The position numbers and the translations under genes were made by a program. This document shows, piece after piece, positions 59,027 to 64,000 of a stretch of 64,000 nt of DNA. The stretch is from assembly GCA_003550305.1 (NCBI GenBank), contig QKYT01000326.1, positions 17,986 through 81,985 of the forward strand. Reading direction: 5' to 3'. The stretch comes from Glomus cerebriforme. Taxonomy: Eukaryota > Glomeromycota > Glomeromycetes > Glomerales > Glomeraceae. The notes below the pieces were generated by a model, which did not search any database, was not told the origin of the DNA, and saw nothing but the letters and a program-made list of their open reading frames with translations. Each line of letters starts with the position of its first letter. The first letter of the stretch is position 1.

Positions 59027-59189
59027 TTCGTACTACAAATTATAAAAGTAGATTGACGAATTATATTTCAAAATTTAGAAATTTGATTATTATTACAAAA
59101 TAGATAATTAGATCGGGAGTATAAAATCTGAAGCCAAATAATAAATAAATTTTATTTTTATTTTAAATAAATTTCATAATTTACAAGTT

Positions 59190-60535
59190 TTTCGTGATGC
59201 TGAATTCGAAAACGATCAGGATTATATAATGATACTACCGGTGATGGTAAATTATTCCATTCTGGTATTTCCGAATACTTTATACCATTGACTGTAAAAG
59301 CACAAGTTCTTTTATTCATGTCTAAATGAACAATAATCTTTACACCACCTCCAAATTAAGGACAATAATTTGTAACTACTACCACAGGAACCTAATACCC
59401 ATCAAGTAGATTGATATCCTGCAAAAGTTTCATAATTAAAATACTATGATGAACATACTCCAATCTAAGCATAAATACAAAATTCTTCAATAATGACATC
59501 CCATTCAAAAATACCTTTATTTTCTAATGCCATTTTATTTCTAACACTTCTAACATATTGTAATAAATTACAATTATTTGATGCACGCAGAACTTTTCCA
59601 TTATCCTCAACAATAAGTTTCGATCCACATGCTGACTCATTATAAGTATAAACAGCTTGGCTAAGCTTGTACGTTGATATTGGTATTCCACGAATATTAC
59701 TTAAATTTGAATCGTTTGTTTGATCTTGCCGAATATCGATAAACACTTACAATTGTTTTAGTCGGAATAATTCCTAATAGCTCAATAATATCAGCTAATA
59801 TTTGACCATTTATTCGCTTGAAATCAATGAATTTAATCAAAGGTTCCAATTCTTTAGCAACTTTCTGATGGTCCATAACAAGTTTATCTTCTACTTTGGC
59901 ATTATATTCTAATTATTCTAAAGTTGGTACCCGATCCATATAAGTTTTATATGCATCATTAGAAACTTGTTTTGCCTGCGAGAATAACACTGTATCGAAA
60001 ACTTCATATTCTGGGGGGTTGCAAATGGCTTTTCTTTTCATATGTACTAGGTAAAAGATATTGATGTCCTACAATAAATAATCGACCAAATTCAATAATA
60101 TTCGATGGAATAGCTGCTACTGTTTCAATCAATAAATTAAGAAGAATATTATCTTTCGTCAAAGTCACTATTCTGCAATTTTTAGATAATAATTCTGGTA
60201 TATGATTATTTCTTAAAATACTTTTAATAGTCTTCATGATAAAATCCTGAAGGTCTGGTAATTGAAAATAATCTGGCGCATAATAAGCTTCAATTAAACT
60301 ATCCTTAGTTAAAAGATTCTTCTTTTATTGATCCTGTATAAATATATTCTAATACAATTTTCATCAAAGAAGATTAATTGTTGGAAAAGAAATTTGCTTT
60401 TCGTAACTTTCTTTCATTCCATTATAAAGTAATCTGTCAAATACTTCTGACCTTGCTGCTAAAATTGCTTTGCAACCGTATAATTTCTTTTCATCCTCAC
60501 ATAAAATTTCTCTGTCGCTATACTTTGGATTATTT
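59190..60535 (-). pseudogene. BTB-SPRY relic lacking its start
   Basis: Nearly full length but broken. The 5' end is deleted: the coding sequence begins at about codon 15 (NNPKYSD) and is joined directly to sequence normally found upstream of the promoter block (ATTTATAGTACAAACC on the gene strand). A one-base deletion at about 60373 and several further frameshifts (e.g. about 60315, 60010, 59975) follow. The linker and SPRY (NESACGSKLIVEDNGKVLRA, KGIFEWDVIIEEFC, then FTVNGIKYSEIPEWNN at about 59300-59250) can still be read. Confidence 0.85.
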
Positions 60536-60730
60536 AATTAGGTTTGTACTATAAATTATAAAAGATCCCTTCCCTTTAAATGACAAATTATATTTCACAA
60601 TTTAGAAATTTGACAATATTTTGATGGTGATGAAATCCTGATATAATACTTTATAGGATAGATAATCCTTACGCATTGAATAATTTGAATTCGAATAAGA
60701 AATAAATTCTATTTTCATTTTTAAATAAAT

Positions 60731-62137
60731 CTAGTTTTTTTCGTGAGGCTGAATTCGAAAACGACCAGGATACTTTAATGATACTACTGGGTAAAGTTTT
60801 GATGGTAAATTATTCCATTCTGATACTTCTGGATACTTTATACCATTGACTGTAAAAGCACAAGCTCTTTTATTCATGTCTAAATGAACAGTAATCTTTG
60901 CACCATCTCCAAATGAGGGGCAATAATTGTGTAGCCAATTTTTGGAATTACAACAATTTCCACTAGAACATAATATCCATCCAGTAGATTGATTTCCTGC
61001 CCAAATTTCATAATTAAAATTTTCTGATGAACATACTCCAATCCAAACCCATGAACAAGCATTCTCAATGGTGATATCCCATTCAAAAATTCCTTTATTT
61101 TCTAATGCCATTTTAGCTCTAACATTTTGATATGAATCACAACCACTTAGCGCACGTACAATTTTTCCATTATCCTCAATAATAAGTTTTGATCCACATC
61201 CAGATTCATCCCAAATACAGTCAAAATAGTAAGGTATTCCTCGAGTATTATTTAAATCTGATTTATTTGAAATTGCTTTATGTCGATAAACACTTACAAT
61301 TATATCAGTTGGAACAAGTTCTAATGGTTCAATTATAAGAGCTAATAATTGACCTTTAATACGCTTAAAATCAATAAATTTTATCAATGGCTCTAATTCT
61401 TTAGCAACTTTTTGATGATCAATAACAAGTTTATCTTCTACTTTAACATAGTCTTCTATTTGTTCTAAAGTTGGCAACCGTTCCATAAGTGATTGATATG
61501 CGTCATTAGAAACTTGTTTTGCTGCAAGAATAGCACTGTATCGAAAAACTTCATATTCTGGAGTTGCAAAGGGTTTTTCTTTTTCATGTGTACAAGATAA
61601 AAAATATTGAAGCCCTGTAATAGATAATCGACCAAATTCAATANTATTTAATGGAATAGTTGCTACTGTTTCGACCAATAAATTAAGAAGATTATTATTT
61701 TTTGTTAGTGGTATTATTTCTGCAACTTTAGATAATAATTCTGGAGAGTAATTTCCTGTGTAATTCTTTTCTAAAGTATTTTTAAGGGTTTTCATAATAA
61801 AATCCTGAAGGTCTGGTAGTTGAAAATAATCTGCAACATAAAAGGCTTCAATTATAGTATCTTTAGTTAAATATTCTTCTTTTATTGATCCTGTATAAAT
61901 ATATTCTAGTATAATTTTCATTACAGAAGAATTAATCTTTGGAAAAGAAATTTGTTTTTCAAAACTTTCTTTCATTCCATTATAAAGTAATCCGTTAAAT
62001 ACTTCTGACCTTGCTGCCAAAATTGCTTTGCAACCGTATAATTTCTTTTCATCCTCGCATAAAATTTCTATATCGCTATATTTTGGATTATTTACTAACA
62101 ACCTTAAGTCTTGTACTAATGAATGTCCTCTCGTCAT
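60731..62137 (-). CDS. BTB-BACK-SPRY protein, array copy 4
   Basis: Intronless, 468 residues; start MTRGHSLVQDLRLLVNNPKY. BTB, BACK and SPRY are complete (SPRY about 310-468: CGSKLIIEDNGKIVRALSGC, GIFEWDITIENAC, QSTGWILCSSGNCCNS, KITVHLDMNKRACAFTVNG). It is Cys-richer in the SPRY loop than its sisters. One ambiguous base (61645) leaves residue 165 unknown but does not break the frame. The linker (LELVPTDIIVSVYRHKAISN, GIPYYFDCIWDESGCGSK) is nearly identical to array copy 1. Unlike the others, its upstream DNA lacks the GTTAAGATCGAC block, although a T-run/A-run palindrome still abuts the ATG. Regulation may therefore differ. Confidence 0.9.
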   Translation of the reverse strand: MTRGHSLVQDLRLLVNNPKYSDIEILCEDEKKLYGCKAILAARSEVFNGLLYNGMKESFEKQISFPKINSSVMKIILEYIYTGSIKEEYLTKDTIIEAFYVADYFQLPDLQDFIMKTLKNTLEKNYTGNYSPELLSKVAEIIPLTKNNNLLNLLVETVATIPLNXIEFGRLSITGLQYFLSCTHEKEKPFATPEYEVFRYSAILAAKQVSNDAYQSLMERLPTLEQIEDYVKVEDKLVIDHQKVAKELEPLIKFIDFKRIKGQLLALIIEPLELVPTDIIVSVYRHKAISNKSDLNNTRGIPYYFDCIWDESGCGSKLIIEDNGKIVRALSGCDSYQNVRAKMALENKGIFEWDITIENACSWVWIGVCSSENFNYEIWAGNQSTGWILCSSGNCCNSKNWLHNYCPSFGDGAKITVHLDMNKRACAFTVNGIKYPEVSEWNNLPSKLYPVVSLKYPGRFRIQPHEKN

Positions 62138-62562
62138 TTTTTTTTTAAAAAAAAAAAGGAAAGAAAAAAAGTCATATTTTTGACACCCTGCATATATGCA
62201 AATTAAGTTAGATTGTGTTATGGAAGATCTGGAACGTCAAATTTTTGGCTGCGCCTTCGTTTGAATTCATCTTATGGTATAAATTATTTGAGGCGATCGG
62301 GATAATATTAAAGTTTGACGAACCATTAGTCGCGAAACTGTCAACCATTTTAAAAATTGTATTAGAACTCCTTTTTACAAATTTTAAAAGATATCTTTAT
62401 TACACTCACAATCCTTAAATTCTAAATTCCCACTTATTCCCAACGATATCATTAATTTATTCAAATAATTCCAAATAATTAAAATTTATTTTTTTTTCCA
62501 TTCGTTTATTTGATTACAAATAATCTAAATTATTATTGTTATGTATTCTAGTATGTATAATT
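62138..62562. other. intergenic, no gene seen
   Basis: Upstream of array copy 4 and downstream of the transporter stop. A short plus-strand frame at 62215-62418 is not convincing as a gene. Confidence 0.5.

Positions 62563-64000
<1,438 letters not shown>

Noticed and set aside
62215..62418. 67-codon plus-strand frame
   Set aside because: Low-complexity hydrophobic composition, no domain, no leader; likely chance.

Overview
The window looks like nuclear DNA of a fungus, most likely an arbuscular mycorrhizal fungus (Glomeromycotina, Rhizophagus-like). The DNA is very AT-rich. Genes carry short GT-AG introns, one tRNA contains a 12-nt intron, and mobile-element relics are dense. BTB and kinase genes form the lineage-expanded families typical of that group. 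The species assignment is inference; two single-base ambiguities (20351, 61645) show this is draft assembly.

Layout. 0.8-13.3 kb holds single-copy genes: a seven-transmembrane receptor-like protein (minus), tRNA-Asp (minus), a RING-H2 ubiquitin ligase with an acidic disordered tail (plus), a bZIP transcription factor (minus) and a tiny respiratory-chain-like membrane protein (plus). From 9.7 to 27.4 kb there are four copies of a BTB-BACK module on the plus strand. Three are decayed (9.7, 14.2 and 16.0 kb) and one is intact (26.4 kb). Between the last two lies the most striking gene of the window (17535-25049, nine exons, about 2292 residues). It is an intact TKL-type protein kinase joined, through four 23-24-residue repeats, to the C-terminal half of an RNF213-type giant ubiquitin ligase, including its RZ zinc finger but without the AAA+ motor or a recognisable RING.

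27.9-34.9 kb contains two decayed hAT-type transposase genes, one intact BTB-SPRY gene (plus) and several MITE-like inverted-repeat elements. 36-47 kb carries an orphan two-helix membrane protein, a pair of degenerate organellar-type tRNA genes (possible nuclear mitochondrial insertion), a BTB-SPRY relic interrupted by a GC-richer fragment, and two paralogous cysteine-containing secreted proteins about 3.4 kb apart.

49.9-62.1 kb is a head-to-tail minus-strand array of BTB-BACK-SPRY genes: four intact copies and three relics. It shows birth-and-death evolution, sequence exchange between copies and a conserved block just upstream of several starts. BTB proteins usually act as substrate adaptors for cullin-3 ubiquitin ligases. 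The RING protein, the RNF213-like chimera and the BTB array therefore make this window unusually rich in putative ubiquitin-pathway genes. The window ends in the last NBD of an ABCC-type transporter (minus, cut by the window edge).
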